DNA of 64,000 nt from Streptomyces sp. NBC_01214 (GCF_026340975.1 NZ_JAPEOS010000002.1:1010501-1074500); one strand, 5' to 3'. Shown: positions 15,089 to 24,044, counted from the first letter of the stretch. Numbers and translations are program-made. Notes: generated by a model not told the origin, from the letters alone.

Positions 15089-16342
15089 CTACGGCGCCTG
15101 CGCCGGTACCTCGTGGGGGAGGGTCAGGACCGCCAGCCCGCCGCCGCCCTCCGCCACCCGGAACTCCAGCCGCGCCCCGATCACCCCCGCCTGCCCCACG
15201 GCGATGGTCAGCCCCAGCCCGTGGCCCTTGCCCCCGCTGCGGAAGCGCTGCGGGCCGTGCGCCGTCAGGTACTCGGGGAACCCGTCCCCGTGGTCCCGTA
15301 CGGTCACCACCGGCCCGTCCACCGTCAGCACCACCGGTGGCCGCCCGTGCTTGTGGGCGTTGGCCACCAGGTTCCCGAGCACCCGTTCCAGCCTCCGCCG
15401 GTCCGTCTCCACGTGCGCGTCGCGGACGACCACCACCTCCGAGTCCGTCCCGGACGCCCGCACCACCCGGCGTACCAGCCGCCCCAGCTGGTGCAGATCG
15501 CTCTCCACCACCTCGCTGCCCGAGTCCAGCAGGGAGATCTCCAGCAGGTCCTCCGTCAGCTGCCGCATCGTCCGTACCCGCTCGCGCACCAGCTCCGTCG
15601 GCCGCCCCTCGGGCAACAGCTCCGACGCCGCCTGCAGGCCCGTCAGCGGGGTGCGCAGCTCGTGCGCCACGTCCGCCGTGAACCGCCGCTCGCTCTCCAG
15701 CTTCGACTGCAGGCTCCCGGCCATGGTGTCCAGCGCCGCGGCCACCGTCGCCACCTCGTCCTGGTGCCGCGAGGGGGTCCTCGTCCGCGAGTCGTCCACC
15801 CGCGCGTCGAGGTCGCCCTGGGTGATCCGCCGGGCCACGGCCGCCGTCAGGTGCAGGCGCCGGGTCACCCGGGTCACCGCAAAGGCGCCGACCAGCAGCG
15901 TGCCGCCGATCGCCAGCAGCGAGGAGCCGATGATCGCGTTGTCCAGCCCGCTGATCGTGCGCGCGCTCTGCCCGTAGTCGACGGTGGTCGCCAGGGCGCG
16001 GCCGTCCGCCGGGCCCGCCGCCCACATGGTCGGGCGGCCCCGGTGGTCCGCCACCAGCGTGCCCCGGCGCCCGCTGACGGCGAGCGTCCGCAGCTCGGGC
16101 GGCAGGCCGACGGGGTCCAGCCAGGAACCGCGCGGAAGGGGCTCGCCCGCCTCGTACGCGCGCGAGACCTCCAGCAGTTTGGCGAGCGCCTTCTCCCGCG
16201 CCGTGGCCACCGTCTGCCGGGTCACCTCCACGTGCACGAGGGCGCCCAGCACGGCCGCCAGAGAGCAGCACATCACCACGATGAAGCACGCCGACTTCCA
16301 GGTCAGCGTGGCCGTCCAGGAGGGCAGCCGCACGGGTCTCAC
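15089..16342 (-). CDS. Orphan sensor histidine kinase
   Basis: 417 aa. Two membrane helices (ACFIVVMCCSLAAVLGALVH and AIIGSSLLAIGGTLLVGAFA) flank an extracellular domain of about 100 residues. Then come a HAMP-like linker (TRRLHLTAAVARRITQGDLD), the phospho-acceptor His227 in DVAHELRTPLTG, the N box LGNLVANAHKHG, and G boxes VRDHGDGFP and GKGHGLGLTIA. The ATG overlaps the stop of the lipoprotein gene by 4 bp (ATGA). No response regulator is adjacent; the lipoprotein is the likely signalling partner. Confidence 0.93.
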   Translation of the reverse strand: MRPVRLPSWTATLTWKSACFIVVMCCSLAAVLGALVHVEVTRQTVATAREKALAKLLEVSRAYEAGEPLPRGSWLDPVGLPPELRTLAVSGRRGTLVADHRGRPTMWAAGPADGRALATTVDYGQSARTISGLDNAIIGSSLLAIGGTLLVGAFAVTRVTRRLHLTAAVARRITQGDLDARVDDSRTRTPSRHQDEVATVAAALDTMAGSLQSKLESERRFTADVAHELRTPLTGLQAASELLPEGRPTELVRERVRTMRQLTEDLLEISLLDSGSEVVESDLHQLGRLVRRVVRASGTDSEVVVVRDAHVETDRRRLERVLGNLVANAHKHGRPPVVLTVDGPVVTVRDHGDGFPEYLTAHGPQRFRSGGKGHGLGLTIAVGQAGVIGARLEFRVAEGGGGLAVLTLPHEVPAQAP

Positions 16343-17079
16343 GGCCGGCCCGGCACGGGAGCGGGCTCCCGGCTGCCCGGAGGCCCCTGATTGCCGGGCA
16401 CCCGTACGATCTGCTCGCGCGTCGGCAGCATGGTGAGCTGCCTCTCGTCCCAGGACCAGGCGGTGATCAGCTCGTAGCCGCGGTTGCCGCTGGGCACCCG
16501 CAGGATCACGTCACGCCCGGCCAGCTCCACCGTGATGACGGTCTCCGTGGTCGCCATGATCCGGTTGAGCCGCCCGTCCGGGTCGGCCGTGTACACCCGT
16601 ACGGACATCATCTTGTCCGGGAACTCGATGCCGACGATCAGCTCGTCCTTGCCGTTGCCCGTGAGGTCCCGGTAGTACGGCTTCAGCACCGGGCACGCCT
16701 CCGGCTCCTTCACGTCCTCGTCCTTCGGGCACTCCTGGATCGCGGCCACCGTGCGGGCCGGCATCCCGTCCGCGCCGACCTCGGTGTCCGGATGCGCGCG
16801 CAGTTCGGCCTGGACGAGGGCCACCGGGTCGACGGCGTGCACGTCCTGGTTGCGGACCGGCGGGATCCCCTTGACGTACTCGGGCGGGGCCCCACCCGGA
16901 TCGGCGGGCGGTACGGACGCCCCGCGGCGGTCGGGCCACAGGTGTACGGGTCCGCTCGCGGTCGGCGTGGAACCGGCGCTCACCAGCCCGCCCGTGTCCC
17001 CGCAGCCCGCCAGCAGCGGGACCAGTGCGAGGAAGGGGAGCAGCGGGCGCGCGGAGATACGCAAGCGCAACCTGTTCAC
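16339..17079 (-). CDS. Secreted lipoprotein, probable partner of the histidine kinase
   Basis: 246 aa. Type II signal peptide with lipobox LLAGC (Cys26) after hydrophobic LLPFLALVPL. The mature part has a DLTGNGKDELIVGIEFP motif, typical of repeat-in-FG-GAP-like beta structures, and a Pro/Gly/Arg-rich C-terminus. It is translationally coupled to the kinase gene, as lipoproteins that modulate sensor kinases often are (CseA is a known example in Streptomyces). Specific role unknown. Confidence 0.85.
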   Translation of the reverse strand: MNRLRLRISARPLLPFLALVPLLAGCGDTGGLVSAGSTPTASGPVHLWPDRRGASVPPADPGGAPPEYVKGIPPVRNQDVHAVDPVALVQAELRAHPDTEVGADGMPARTVAAIQECPKDEDVKEPEACPVLKPYYRDLTGNGKDELIVGIEFPDKMMSVRVYTADPDGRLNRIMATTETVITVELAGRDVILRVPSGNRGYELITAWSWDERQLTMLPTREQIVRVPGNQGPPGSREPAPVPGRP

Positions 17080-17164
17080 AACCCTTGTGCCCTTCTGCCC
17101 GCGATAGCCCGACGGTCGATCCCGCCAACCATATGCGGAGGTACAGCCGTTTTACCCGGCGGTG

Positions 17165-17833
17165 TCAGCTGTCCGTGCGCCCTCGGCGCAGCATCGCGAA
17201 GCCCAGCCCCGCGGCGCCGACGGCTGCGATCCCGCCGGCGGCGCCGAGCAGCAGCACACCGTCGCCCGGCCCGTCCGCCAGCGTACTCAGCCGCCGCCCA
17301 CTGCCGGAGCCGTCGGCGACGACGTGGGTGTCCCCGGTGGACGCCTTCCGCGGAACGGAGGCCGGGACGACCTGCCCGCCGCGGGCGTCGTCTCGGGTCT
17401 CGTCTCGGGTCTCGTTGCGGGTCCCGGTCTTGTGACCGTCGCCCGCCACGGTGTGGTCGCCGCCCTGGGCCGGGACGTCGCCCACCCAGGAGGTCAGCCG
17501 CCCGGAGGAGTCCAGTGCCGCGTGCAGGTCCCCGTGACCGCCGAAGGCGGTGACCCCGTCACGGCTGGTCAAGGTGGCCGCCTTGGTGCCGTCGGCCGCC
17601 AGGATCTCGGCCTGGTAGCCCCCGTTCGCCGTGCGGTAGACCTTCGCCGTGGAGACCCCGTCCGCGAGCGAGAGGCTCTTGACGAGGATCGACTGCGGGG
17701 CCGCGGAGTGCGCGGACGAGGCCGCGGGGACTCCCTCGGCCAGGGCGGCGGCGGTGGGCAGGGCCAGCAGACTTCCGGCGCATGCGGTCACGGCGGCGGC
17801 GCGAACGAGAGTGCGGCGGCTGACGGTGCTCAC
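17165..17833 (-). CDS. Secreted protein with C-terminal membrane anchor
   Basis: 222 aa. The N-terminus SRRTLVRAAAVTACAGSLLA is a signal peptide with twin arginines; without a clear SRRxFLK it could be Sec or Tat. A beta-rich domain (VKVYRTANGGY-like, ILAADGTKAATLTSRDG) follows, then a charged Thr/Arg/Asp repeat (NETRDETRDDARG). The C-terminal helix GVLLLGAAGGIAAVGAAGLG ends in RRGRTDS. This is a sortase-like layout without an LPXTG motif, so it is probably a simple membrane anchor. Function unknown. Confidence 0.75.
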   Translation of the reverse strand: MSTVSRRTLVRAAAVTACAGSLLALPTAAALAEGVPAASSAHSAAPQSILVKSLSLADGVSTAKVYRTANGGYQAEILAADGTKAATLTSRDGVTAFGGHGDLHAALDSSGRLTSWVGDVPAQGGDHTVAGDGHKTGTRNETRDETRDDARGGQVVPASVPRKASTGDTHVVADGSGSGRRLSTLADGPGDGVLLLGAAGGIAAVGAAGLGFAMLRRGRTDS

Positions 17834-18019
17834 GGAGAAGTCCTTCGGTGCCGGTCAGGGCCTGGGCCATCCAGGTGCGTCAAACCTAGGGCCCGGCCGT
17901 TGCGGCAGCGCCCCGTTCGTGTAACAGCGGGGTCGCAACGTTCCGTCGGAGTCGTTACACATCCGAGGGATTGCCCTGCGGCGCCCCGGCTGCTCCCATG
18001 GACGGCGGGGGTGAGGGCG

Positions 18020-18829
18020 ATGCGCGGACTCAAGGTACTGCCGAGCGGCCGGCCCGGCCGCGGCCGGCTGTACGTCAATCTGCCCGACGGGCAGGCGGTG
18101 GCCTGGTACGACCGGCAGGCCAACCGGATCAGCGTCCTCGCGGACGACCACCGCGAGGCGATCCTGGCGGCGCTCCGCCCCTACTTGAGCGGGACGGTCT
18201 CGATCGGCCCGCCCCCGGTCCCCACCGCCTCCGACCTGCGACGCCTCGTGCTGCCGCCGGACGCGGACCTGGCCCCCAACCGCCCGGGGGAGACCCTGCT
18301 GGGCGAACTGGAACACGGCCCGGCGGGCACCAGGGCCCGGCACCGGCTGCGCCAGGACCTGACCGCGCAGCAGCGGATGGGCGACGCCTTCGACGCCCTG
18401 GAACCCGAAGGCTGGCGGACCCTGCACTGCGTACCGCTCCCGGGCTTGGGCCGCATCGACCACCTGCTCATCGGCCCGGCGGGGATCTTCTGCGTGCGTA
18501 CGGTCCCGGGCCGCCGCCAACGCGCGGTGATCGGCGACCTCCTGCTCACGGTGGGCCGCACGGAACCCCGCCCGGACCCCCGCTGGATCCGCCGCGCGGC
18601 GGCCTTCGCCACGGCGGCCCTGGCCGCCAAGGTCACCCCGGCGCTGGCGCTGGTCGACGCCGCGCGGGTCGAGACGGCCCCCACCGTGCGCGACATCCGC
18701 ATCCTCCAGTCCCCGACGGCGACCTCGAGCCTCGTGGCATCCCCCACGACGCTCAAACCCCCGGAAGCCGAGGCCCTCTTCGCCCGCGCCCGCGACACCA
18801 CCACCTGGCTCACCCCCACCACACTCTGA
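18020..18829 (+). CDS. NERD-like nuclease-related domain protein
   Basis: 269 aa from ATG 18020, with GTGAGG just upstream. The region EGWRTLHCVPLPGLGRIDHL and LIGPAGIFCVRT is the core of the NERD (nuclease-related) domain, where the Asp of IDHL and the following strand correspond to the nuclease-like acidic site. The N-terminal 100 residues and C-terminus are unlike known domains. NERD proteins are associated with DNA processing, but activity is rarely shown. The usual Glu-x-Lys is replaced by VRT, so catalysis is doubtful. Confidence 0.7.
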   Translation: MRGLKVLPSGRPGRGRLYVNLPDGQAVAWYDRQANRISVLADDHREAILAALRPYLSGTVSIGPPPVPTASDLRRLVLPPDADLAPNRPGETLLGELEHGPAGTRARHRLRQDLTAQQRMGDAFDALEPEGWRTLHCVPLPGLGRIDHLLIGPAGIFCVRTVPGRRQRAVIGDLLLTVGRTEPRPDPRWIRRAAAFATAALAAKVTPALALVDAARVETAPTVRDIRILQSPTATSSLVASPTTLKPPEAEALFARARDTTTWLTPTTL

Positions 18830-18847
18830 GCCCCGCGCACACGTAAT

Positions 18848-19015
18848 CCAGCCCCGCCGGCGTTCGAGCCGCCCCACCCTCGCCCTTCCGCCGCGCGCTC
18901 CGGGCGCCTTCCAGCCCCGCCGGCGTTCGGGGCCCCCCCTTGCCCTTCCGCCGCGCGTTCCGGGCGCTTCCCAGCCTCGCCGGCGTTTGAGGCGCGGGGT
19001 CTGGGGCGGAGCCCC
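18848..19015. repeat. Three copies of a Streptomyces intergenic repeat
   Basis: Units starting CCAGCC(C/T)CGCCGGCGTT at 18848, 18911 and 18971 (periods 63 and 60 bp), each followed by a conserved CCTTCCGCCGCGCG block. The last copy continues into GAGGCGCGGGGTCTGGGG and a CGGAGCCCC hairpin. This element is seen repeatedly between genes in Streptomyces genomes, often near gene ends, and may act as a terminator or as a passive repeat. Confidence 0.75.
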
Positions 19016-19087
19016 GGTTTCGGGAAGGGGCGGGTAGGGGAAAGCGCCGCAGGCCCGCCCCGCCCCCGCCACAACTCCGGCTCAGGC

Positions 19088-20218
19088 TCAGGCGGAGGTC
19101 CGCTTCCGCGGCGTCGCAGCCTTCTTCGCAGCCGCCGCACCGGTCTTCTTCGCCGTGCTCTTCGCCGTGCTCTTCGCCGTGCTCTTGGTCGTGCTCTTGG
19201 TCGCCGCCGCACCCGAAGTGGACTTGCCGGCAGCCGCCTTGCCCGTGGTCGTCGCCTTCTTCTTTGTCGCAGCCGAAGCCGCCGTCTTCTTGGCCGAAGC
19301 CGCCGTCGACTTCTTCCCGCCGACCGCCTTCGGCGCAACCGCAGCCGCACCCGCACCCGCACCGGCACCCGCACCGGCCTTCCGCCGAATCGGCGTGACC
19401 TGCGCCTCCGCCTCCGCCCCGCCAGCCGCCCCCGCCTCCCCCCGGGAAGCCTTCGCCGCCCGCACGCTCTTCTCCAACGCCGCCATCAGGTCGATCACTT
19501 GCCCGCCGGCCGGCTCCACCACGGCCTCCGTCGGCTCGAACGCCCCGCCCGACTTCGCCACGATCAGCGCCTCCACGGCCTCCCGGTAGTCATCGTGTAG
19601 CGAGGCCATCTCCACCTCTCCCAGCGTCGCCATCAGCGCGTCCGCCAGGTCGAGTTCGGCGTCCCGTACGGACACCGCGACCTCCGGCGCCACCCCCTCC
19701 GGCGCCCGGATCTCGTCCGGCCAGAGCAGCCCGTGCATCGCGATCACGTCGTCCACGACGCGCAGCATGCCCAGCCGCTCCCGCCCCCGCAGCGCGTACT
19801 TGGCGATCGCGACCTTCCGGCTCCGCTTGAGCGCCTCCCGGAGCAGCGTGTACGGCTTCGCCGCCGTCGCACCGTTCGCCGCGAGGTAGTACGCCGCGTC
19901 CAGCTGTAGCGGATCGATCTCTTCCGCCGGTACGAACGACATGATCTCGATCGTCTTCGCGGTCGCCAGCGGCAGCTGCGCCAGGTCCTCGTCCGTGATC
20001 GGGACGATCGACCCGTCGGCCTCCTCGTACCCCTTGCCGATCTCGGCGCTCGGCACTTCCTCGCCGTCCAGCTCGCACACCTTGCGGTACCGGACGCGCC
20101 CGCCGTCACTCACATGGATCTGGCGGAAGGAGATCGAGTGGCTCTCGGTGGCGTTCACGAGCTTGATCGGGATGCTGACCAGGCCGAAGGAGATCGCCCC
20201 GTTCCATATGGATCGCAC
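19088..20218 (-). CDS. ku: Ku protein (non-homologous end joining)
   Basis: 376 aa. The core (residues 1-260) begins MRSIWNGAISFGLVSIPIKL and contains the full bacterial Ku beta-barrel, including DPLQLDAAYYLA and KPYTLLREALKRS. It binds double-strand break ends as a homodimer and recruits LigD. The C-terminal 100 residues are a Lys/Ala/Thr/Ser tail with AKST repeats, similar to DNA-condensing histone H1-like tails and longer than in minimal Ku proteins. Divergent from the LigD polymerase gene, only 31 bp away, so their promoters overlap. Confidence 0.97.
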   Translation of the reverse strand: MRSIWNGAISFGLVSIPIKLVNATESHSISFRQIHVSDGGRVRYRKVCELDGEEVPSAEIGKGYEEADGSIVPITDEDLAQLPLATAKTIEIMSFVPAEEIDPLQLDAAYYLAANGATAAKPYTLLREALKRSRKVAIAKYALRGRERLGMLRVVDDVIAMHGLLWPDEIRAPEGVAPEVAVSVRDAELDLADALMATLGEVEMASLHDDYREAVEALIVAKSGGAFEPTEAVVEPAGGQVIDLMAALEKSVRAAKASRGEAGAAGGAEAEAQVTPIRRKAGAGAGAGAGAAAVAPKAVGGKKSTAASAKKTAASAATKKKATTTGKAAAGKSTSGAAATKSTTKSTAKSTAKSTAKKTGAAAAKKAATPRKRTSA

Positions 20219-20249
20219 GGTTCCTCCTGTTTCGTGGCAGTCTCATCGT

Positions 20250-21155
20250 ATGACGCCGATCATATTGGTGGAGGGCCGTCGCATCGCGCTCAGCAATCTC
20301 GACAAGGTCCTGTACCCGGAGACCGGCTTCACCAAGGGCGAGGTGTTGCACTACTACGCCACCGTCGCGGGCCCGCTGCTCGCCCACATCCACGACCGAC
20401 CGGTGTCCTTCCTGCGCTATCCCGACGGACCGGACGGGCAGCTCTTCTTCACCAAGAACCCGCCGCCCGGCACGCCCGACTGGGTGAGGACCACCCCCGT
20501 GCCGCGCTCCGAGGACCTCTCCGCCGCCCAGGTGGTCGTCGCCGACATGGCCACCCTCATGTGGTCCGCCAACCTCGTCGTGGAGTTCCACACCCCCCAG
20601 TGGACCGCCGGCCACCCCGCCCTCGCCGACCGCATGGTCCTCGACCTCGACCCCGGCCCGCCCGCCACCGTCGTCGAGTGCTGCACCGCCGCGCTCTGGC
20701 TGCGCGGGCGGCTCGCCGCCGACGGCCTGCACGCCTACGCCAAGACCTCCGGCTCCAAGGGCATGCACCTGGCCGTGCCGCTGGAGCCGACCCCGTCCGA
20801 TCAGGTCTCCGCGTACGCGAAGCGGCTCGCCCAGGAGGCCGAGCGCGAGCTCCCCGACCTGGTCGTCCACCGCATGGCCAAGGCCCTGCGCCCCGGCAAG
20901 GTGTTCGTCGACCACAGTCAGAACGCCGCTGCCAAGACCACCGCGGCCCCCTACACCCTGCGCGCGCGGGCCCGGCCGGCCGTGTCCGCGCCCGTGTCCT
21001 GGGAAGAGGTCGAAGCCTGCCGGACCGCCGCCGGGCTCGTCTTCCTCGCCGACGACATCGCCCCGAGGCTCGCCCGCGACGGGGACCTCTTCGGCCCGCT
21101 GACCGACCCCGCGCGGGCCCGCCCGCTCCCCGGGCCCCCCGGGACCCGGCCGTGA
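20250..21155 (+). CDS. ligD: LigD-type DNA polymerase/primase (PolDom)
   Basis: 301 aa. It starts MTPIILVEGRRIALSNLDKV. Key features are LDLDPG (metal-binding Asp pair), KTSGSKGMHLAVPL, and FVDHSQN near the C-terminus, the archaeo-eukaryotic primase fold of LigD polymerase domains. It fills short gaps, preferably with ribonucleotides, during end joining. Divergent from ku, and it overlaps the ligase gene by GTGA. LigD functions are therefore split over two genes; no phosphoesterase domain is seen. Confidence 0.93.
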   Translation: MTPIILVEGRRIALSNLDKVLYPETGFTKGEVLHYYATVAGPLLAHIHDRPVSFLRYPDGPDGQLFFTKNPPPGTPDWVRTTPVPRSEDLSAAQVVVADMATLMWSANLVVEFHTPQWTAGHPALADRMVLDLDPGPPATVVECCTAALWLRGRLAADGLHAYAKTSGSKGMHLAVPLEPTPSDQVSAYAKRLAQEAERELPDLVVHRMAKALRPGKVFVDHSQNAAAKTTAAPYTLRARARPAVSAPVSWEEVEACRTAAGLVFLADDIAPRLARDGDLFGPLTDPARARPLPGPPGTRP

Positions 21156-22039
21156 TCCGCGTCGCGCTGGCCGCCGCCGTAAGCACCCTGCCGCGCGGGG
21201 CGGGACTGGCGTACGAGCCGAAGTTCGACGGCCACCGGCTCGTCGTGCTGCGCACGGCGACCGACGTGACGCTCCAGGCGCGCTCCGGCCGGATCGTGAC
21301 CAGCGCCTTCCCCGACCTGGCCGCGGCCGCGCTGCTGCTGCCCGCCGACACGGTCCTGGACGGTGAGGTGGTGGTCTGGCACGCGGGGCGTACGGACTTC
21401 GCCCTGGTGCAGCGGCGGGCGGCGGCCACCGCGGCCCGGGCCGCCGTACTCGCGCAGCGCCTGCCCGCCTCGTACGCCGCCTTCGACGTGCTGGAACTGG
21501 CCGGACTGGACCTGCGCGGCCGCCCGTACGAGCGCCGCCGGGCCCTCCTCGTCGACCTGCTGCTGCCGCTGGGGCCGCCGCTGCAACCGGTGCCGATGAC
21601 GACCGATCCGGAACTGGCCGCCACCTGGTACGAGACCCTGCCCGCCAGCGGGATCGAGGGCCTCGTCGTGAAACGGCTGGACCAGGCCTACCCGGCCGGG
21701 CGGCGCGGCTGGCAGAAGCTGCGGCACACCGACGTCCGGGACGCGGCGGTGGTCGGCTACACCGGCACCCCGCGCCGCCCGCTCGCACTGGTGCTCGTCC
21801 TGCCGGTCGGGGACGAGAGCCCGCTGGTGTCGAGCCCGCTGAGCGCGGCGCTGCGTGCGCAGGTGGCGGCCGAAGTGGCCGCCCGCGGGGCGGCCCCGTC
21901 GGCCCTGGCCACGGTCACGGCGATCGGGCTCGGGGAGGTCCCCTTCCGGGCGCTCGACCCACCGCTCACGGCCGAGGTCCGGCACGCCTCGACCCGACAC
22001 CCGCCGCCGGAGGTGCTGCGGCTGCGGACGGACCTCTGA
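21152..22039 (+). CDS. ATP-dependent DNA ligase, LigD ligase-domain type
   Basis: 295 aa, GTG start overlapping the polymerase stop. Motif I is YEPKFDGHR with the adenylated Lys24; other nucleotidyltransferase motifs are LDGEVVVW, FDVLELAG, IEGLVVKR and WQKLRH. The C-terminal OB-fold follows. It seals breaks held by Ku. The coding end is embedded in a perfect 13-bp terminator stem (22034-22064). Confidence 0.94.
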   Translation: MIRVALAAAVSTLPRGAGLAYEPKFDGHRLVVLRTATDVTLQARSGRIVTSAFPDLAAAALLLPADTVLDGEVVVWHAGRTDFALVQRRAAATAARAAVLAQRLPASYAAFDVLELAGLDLRGRPYERRRALLVDLLLPLGPPLQPVPMTTDPELAATWYETLPASGIEGLVVKRLDQAYPAGRRGWQKLRHTDVRDAAVVGYTGTPRRPLALVLVLPVGDESPLVSSPLSAALRAQVAAEVAARGAAPSALATVTAIGLGEVPFRALDPPLTAEVRHASTRHPPPEVLRLRTDL

Positions 22040-22064
22040 CCCGCGCGGGAGGCGCGGGTCAGAG
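22034..22064. terminator. Perfect hairpin overlapping the ligase stop codon
   Basis: CTCTGACCCGCGC (22034-22046) pairs fully with GCGCGGGTCAGAG (22052-22064), loop GGGAG. The ligase TGA (22037-22039) is inside the left arm. It is symmetric enough to stop transcription from both sides. Confidence 0.8.
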
Positions 22065-22163
22065 GGCGTGTGGGCGTGCGGGCGTGACGGTGTGGCGGTG
22101 TGGGCGTGACGGTGTGGGCGTGACGGAGTGCGTGGGTGCGACGGAGCGGACGGGTCGGTCCGG

Positions 22164-22559
22164 TCAGGCGTGTGCGCCCCGTCCTGCGTCCGGCGGAGCC
22201 CCCGGCTGTGGGTGCGGTCCCGGCCCCTCCGGGAGTTTGTAGCCGGACTCCCTTTCGGCGCGGGCCTCTTCGGGATGGCTGGAGGTCGTGGAGCCGAAGT
22301 TCCCGTAGCCCTGCATCTCGTGCGGCCGTAGGCCGCCCTCCGGGATCTCCACCTGGTCCCGCTCCTCGCGGACCTCGTAGACCGCGCCGCCCTCGGGCAG
22401 GTGCGGCTGACTCTCGGGGGTGGGCGGGGGTGGTTCCTTGGCCCGTACCCGCTTGCCCAGCAGGAAGCCGCCCAGCAGGAAGCCGGCGACGAGGATGCCG
22501 ACGACCAGGAACCATGCGATGTCGGCGAGGGTCGCGTCCACGCTCAGAGTCGTGTCCAT
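22164..22559 (-). CDS. DUF6479-like small membrane protein
   Basis: 131 aa from ATG 22559; another ATG three codons upstream (22568) is equally possible. One membrane helix near the N-terminus (IAWFLVVGILVAGFLLGGFL) ends in GKRVRAKEPPPPTP. The soluble part is acidic and Pro/Gly/Glu-rich, with YEVREERDQVEIPEGGLRPH and EMQGYGNFGST, the signature of the Streptomyces DUF6479 family. Function unknown. A GTGTGGGCGTGACG-type tandem repeat lies between it and the ligase terminator. Confidence 0.8.
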   Translation of the reverse strand: MDTTLSVDATLADIAWFLVVGILVAGFLLGGFLLGKRVRAKEPPPPTPESQPHLPEGGAVYEVREERDQVEIPEGGLRPHEMQGYGNFGSTTSSHPEEARAERESGYKLPEGPGPHPQPGAPPDAGRGAHA

Positions 22560-22673
22560 ACCGACCATGTTCCCGCACTCAAGTCCGAAATGCTCTGCTA
22601 TGCCCTGGATACCTTGGGCCATCCGGGGTACGCGCCCGGTGTGCCCACCCGCCGAACCAGAAGGAGGCCGGCC

Positions 22674-22997
22674 ATGCCCCGCGGATCGTCCCCGAAGCGC
22701 GAACGACAGTACGAGCACATCAAGGAAGGCCTGGAGCGGCGCGGCGAGCCCGAGGAGAAGGCGAAGGAGATCGCGGCCCGGACGGTGAACAAGGAACGCG
22801 CCCGGGCCGGCGAATCCCGGACCGCTAGCAAGGAATCCGTCGAGGACATCTCCTCGTCGCGGCGCGGGGGCCTGCACTCCCACTCGGGCGCACAGGGCCC
22901 CACGTACGAACAGCTCTACGCCGAGGCCCGGCGCCGCAACGTCCACGGCCGCTCGGACATGAACAAGACACAGCTCAAGCGGGCCCTGGAGAAGTGA
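22674..22997 (+). CDS. Small basic protein of the 'plasmid stabilization' family
   Basis: 107 aa from ATG 22674 with AAGGAGG upstream. Highly charged: SPKRERQYEHIKEGLERRGE, PEEKAKEIAARTVNKERARA, and a C-terminal Rho_N/SAP-like helix (YEQLYAEARRRNVHGRSDMN then KTQLKRALEK). Often annotated as a plasmid stabilisation protein in actinobacteria, but chromosomal and widespread. The C-terminal module is similar to the N-terminal helix-extended-loop of Rho and may bind nucleic acid. Confidence 0.82.
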   Translation: MPRGSSPKRERQYEHIKEGLERRGEPEEKAKEIAARTVNKERARAGESRTASKESVEDISSSRRGGLHSHSGAQGPTYEQLYAEARRRNVHGRSDMNKTQLKRALEK

Positions 22998-23057
22998 AGC
23001 CCGCTCCGGCCCTTTCGGCCCTTTCGGCTCTTCCGGCCCTTCCGGCCCCCATTTCCT

Positions 23058-24044
23058 TCAGGAGCTGATGGGGCCGTCGGCGTCCCGCAGGGCGCCGGCG
23101 GCCTTGCGCTCCCCGAGCGCCCCCAGGATCTCGGCGCAGATCGCCAGCGCGGTCTCCGCCGGGGTGCGGGCGCCGAGGTCCAGGCCGATCGGTCCGTGCA
23201 CCCGCGCCAGTTGGGCCTCGCTGACCCCGGCCGCGAGCAGCCCCTCGCGCCGCCGGGCCGTGGTCTTGCGCGAGCCCAGTGCACCGACGTACGGCACCTG
23301 CTGGGTCAGCGCCACCCGCAGCGTCGGCACGTCGAACGACTCCTCGTGGCTCAGCATGACCAGGCACGCGGCGTCCCGGCGTTCCTCCAGCACCTTGCCG
23401 GCCTCCTCCGGGCCGGCGACCAGAACGGCCTCCCAGCCCAGCAGCAACGCCTGCCGCTCGATGATCTCGGCGAGCTCACCGCCGCCACCGATGACCACGT
23501 ACGGGGCCGACGGGAACGCCTCGACCAGCACCAGCCCCGACTCCGCGTACAGCGCGTCCCGCCCGGCCCGCCGGGTCGCCAGCAGCTCGCCCGCCCGCCG
23601 CCCGGCATCGTCATCGGGCGCGTCCGTGGCCCGTACGACCTCGCTGACGGCCCGGTCCGCAGCCTCGTTGAGTCGGGTCACCAACGCCACCCCGACCCCG
23701 TCGCCGAGCAGCTCCCACCACTGGGCCGGGATCGTCGAGAGCGGCTGCAGCAGCACCTCGGCCTGCCCGCCGCAGGTCAGCCTCGCGGCCACGGCCTCGG
23801 ACGCCCGCACGGACACCTCGCACACCCGCGCCGTGACCCCGGCCGGCAGGGCCGCGACCTCGGCGGCGAGCTCGGCGTCGAAGACCCCGCGGTAGAGCGT
23901 GCCGACGCACTCCCCCCGCGCGTCGATGAGCACGGCCCCGGCCGGATCCCGCGGCCCGAACCCCTGCTCGGTCACGGGCCGGGCCAGATACCCGACCCGC
24001 CCCTCGGCCACCCACCGCCGCGCCGTCTCCACCAGCTCACGCAT
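23058..24044 (-). CDS. XdhC/CoxI family protein (molybdoenzyme maturation)
   Basis: 328 aa from ATG 24044 (RBS AGAAGGGG); a start at 24104 would add 20 atypical residues. The N-terminal XdhC/CoxI domain and C-terminal Rossmann-like domain (APYVVIGGGGELAEIIERQA, VMLSHEESFDVPTLRVAL, YVGALGSRKTTARR, GPIGLDLGARTPAETALAI) match the full-length family. XdhC binds and sulfurates molybdenum cofactor for xanthine dehydrogenase-type enzymes. No molybdoenzyme gene is nearby, so its client is elsewhere. Confidence 0.93.
   Translation of the reverse strand: MRELVETARRWVAEGRVGYLARPVTEQGFGPRDPAGAVLIDARGECVGTLYRGVFDAELAAEVAALPAGVTARVCEVSVRASEAVAARLTCGGQAEVLLQPLSTIPAQWWELLGDGVGVALVTRLNEAADRAVSEVVRATDAPDDDAGRRAGELLATRRAGRDALYAESGLVLVEAFPSAPYVVIGGGGELAEIIERQALLLGWEAVLVAGPEEAGKVLEERRDAACLVMLSHEESFDVPTLRVALTQQVPYVGALGSRKTTARRREGLLAAGVSEAQLARVHGPIGLDLGARTPAETALAICAEILGALGERKAAGALRDADGPISS

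Noticed and set aside
18020..18829. Active nuclease in the NERD-like protein
   Set aside because: The Glu-x-Lys expected after the Asp strand is replaced (VRT), so a catalytic role is not claimed.
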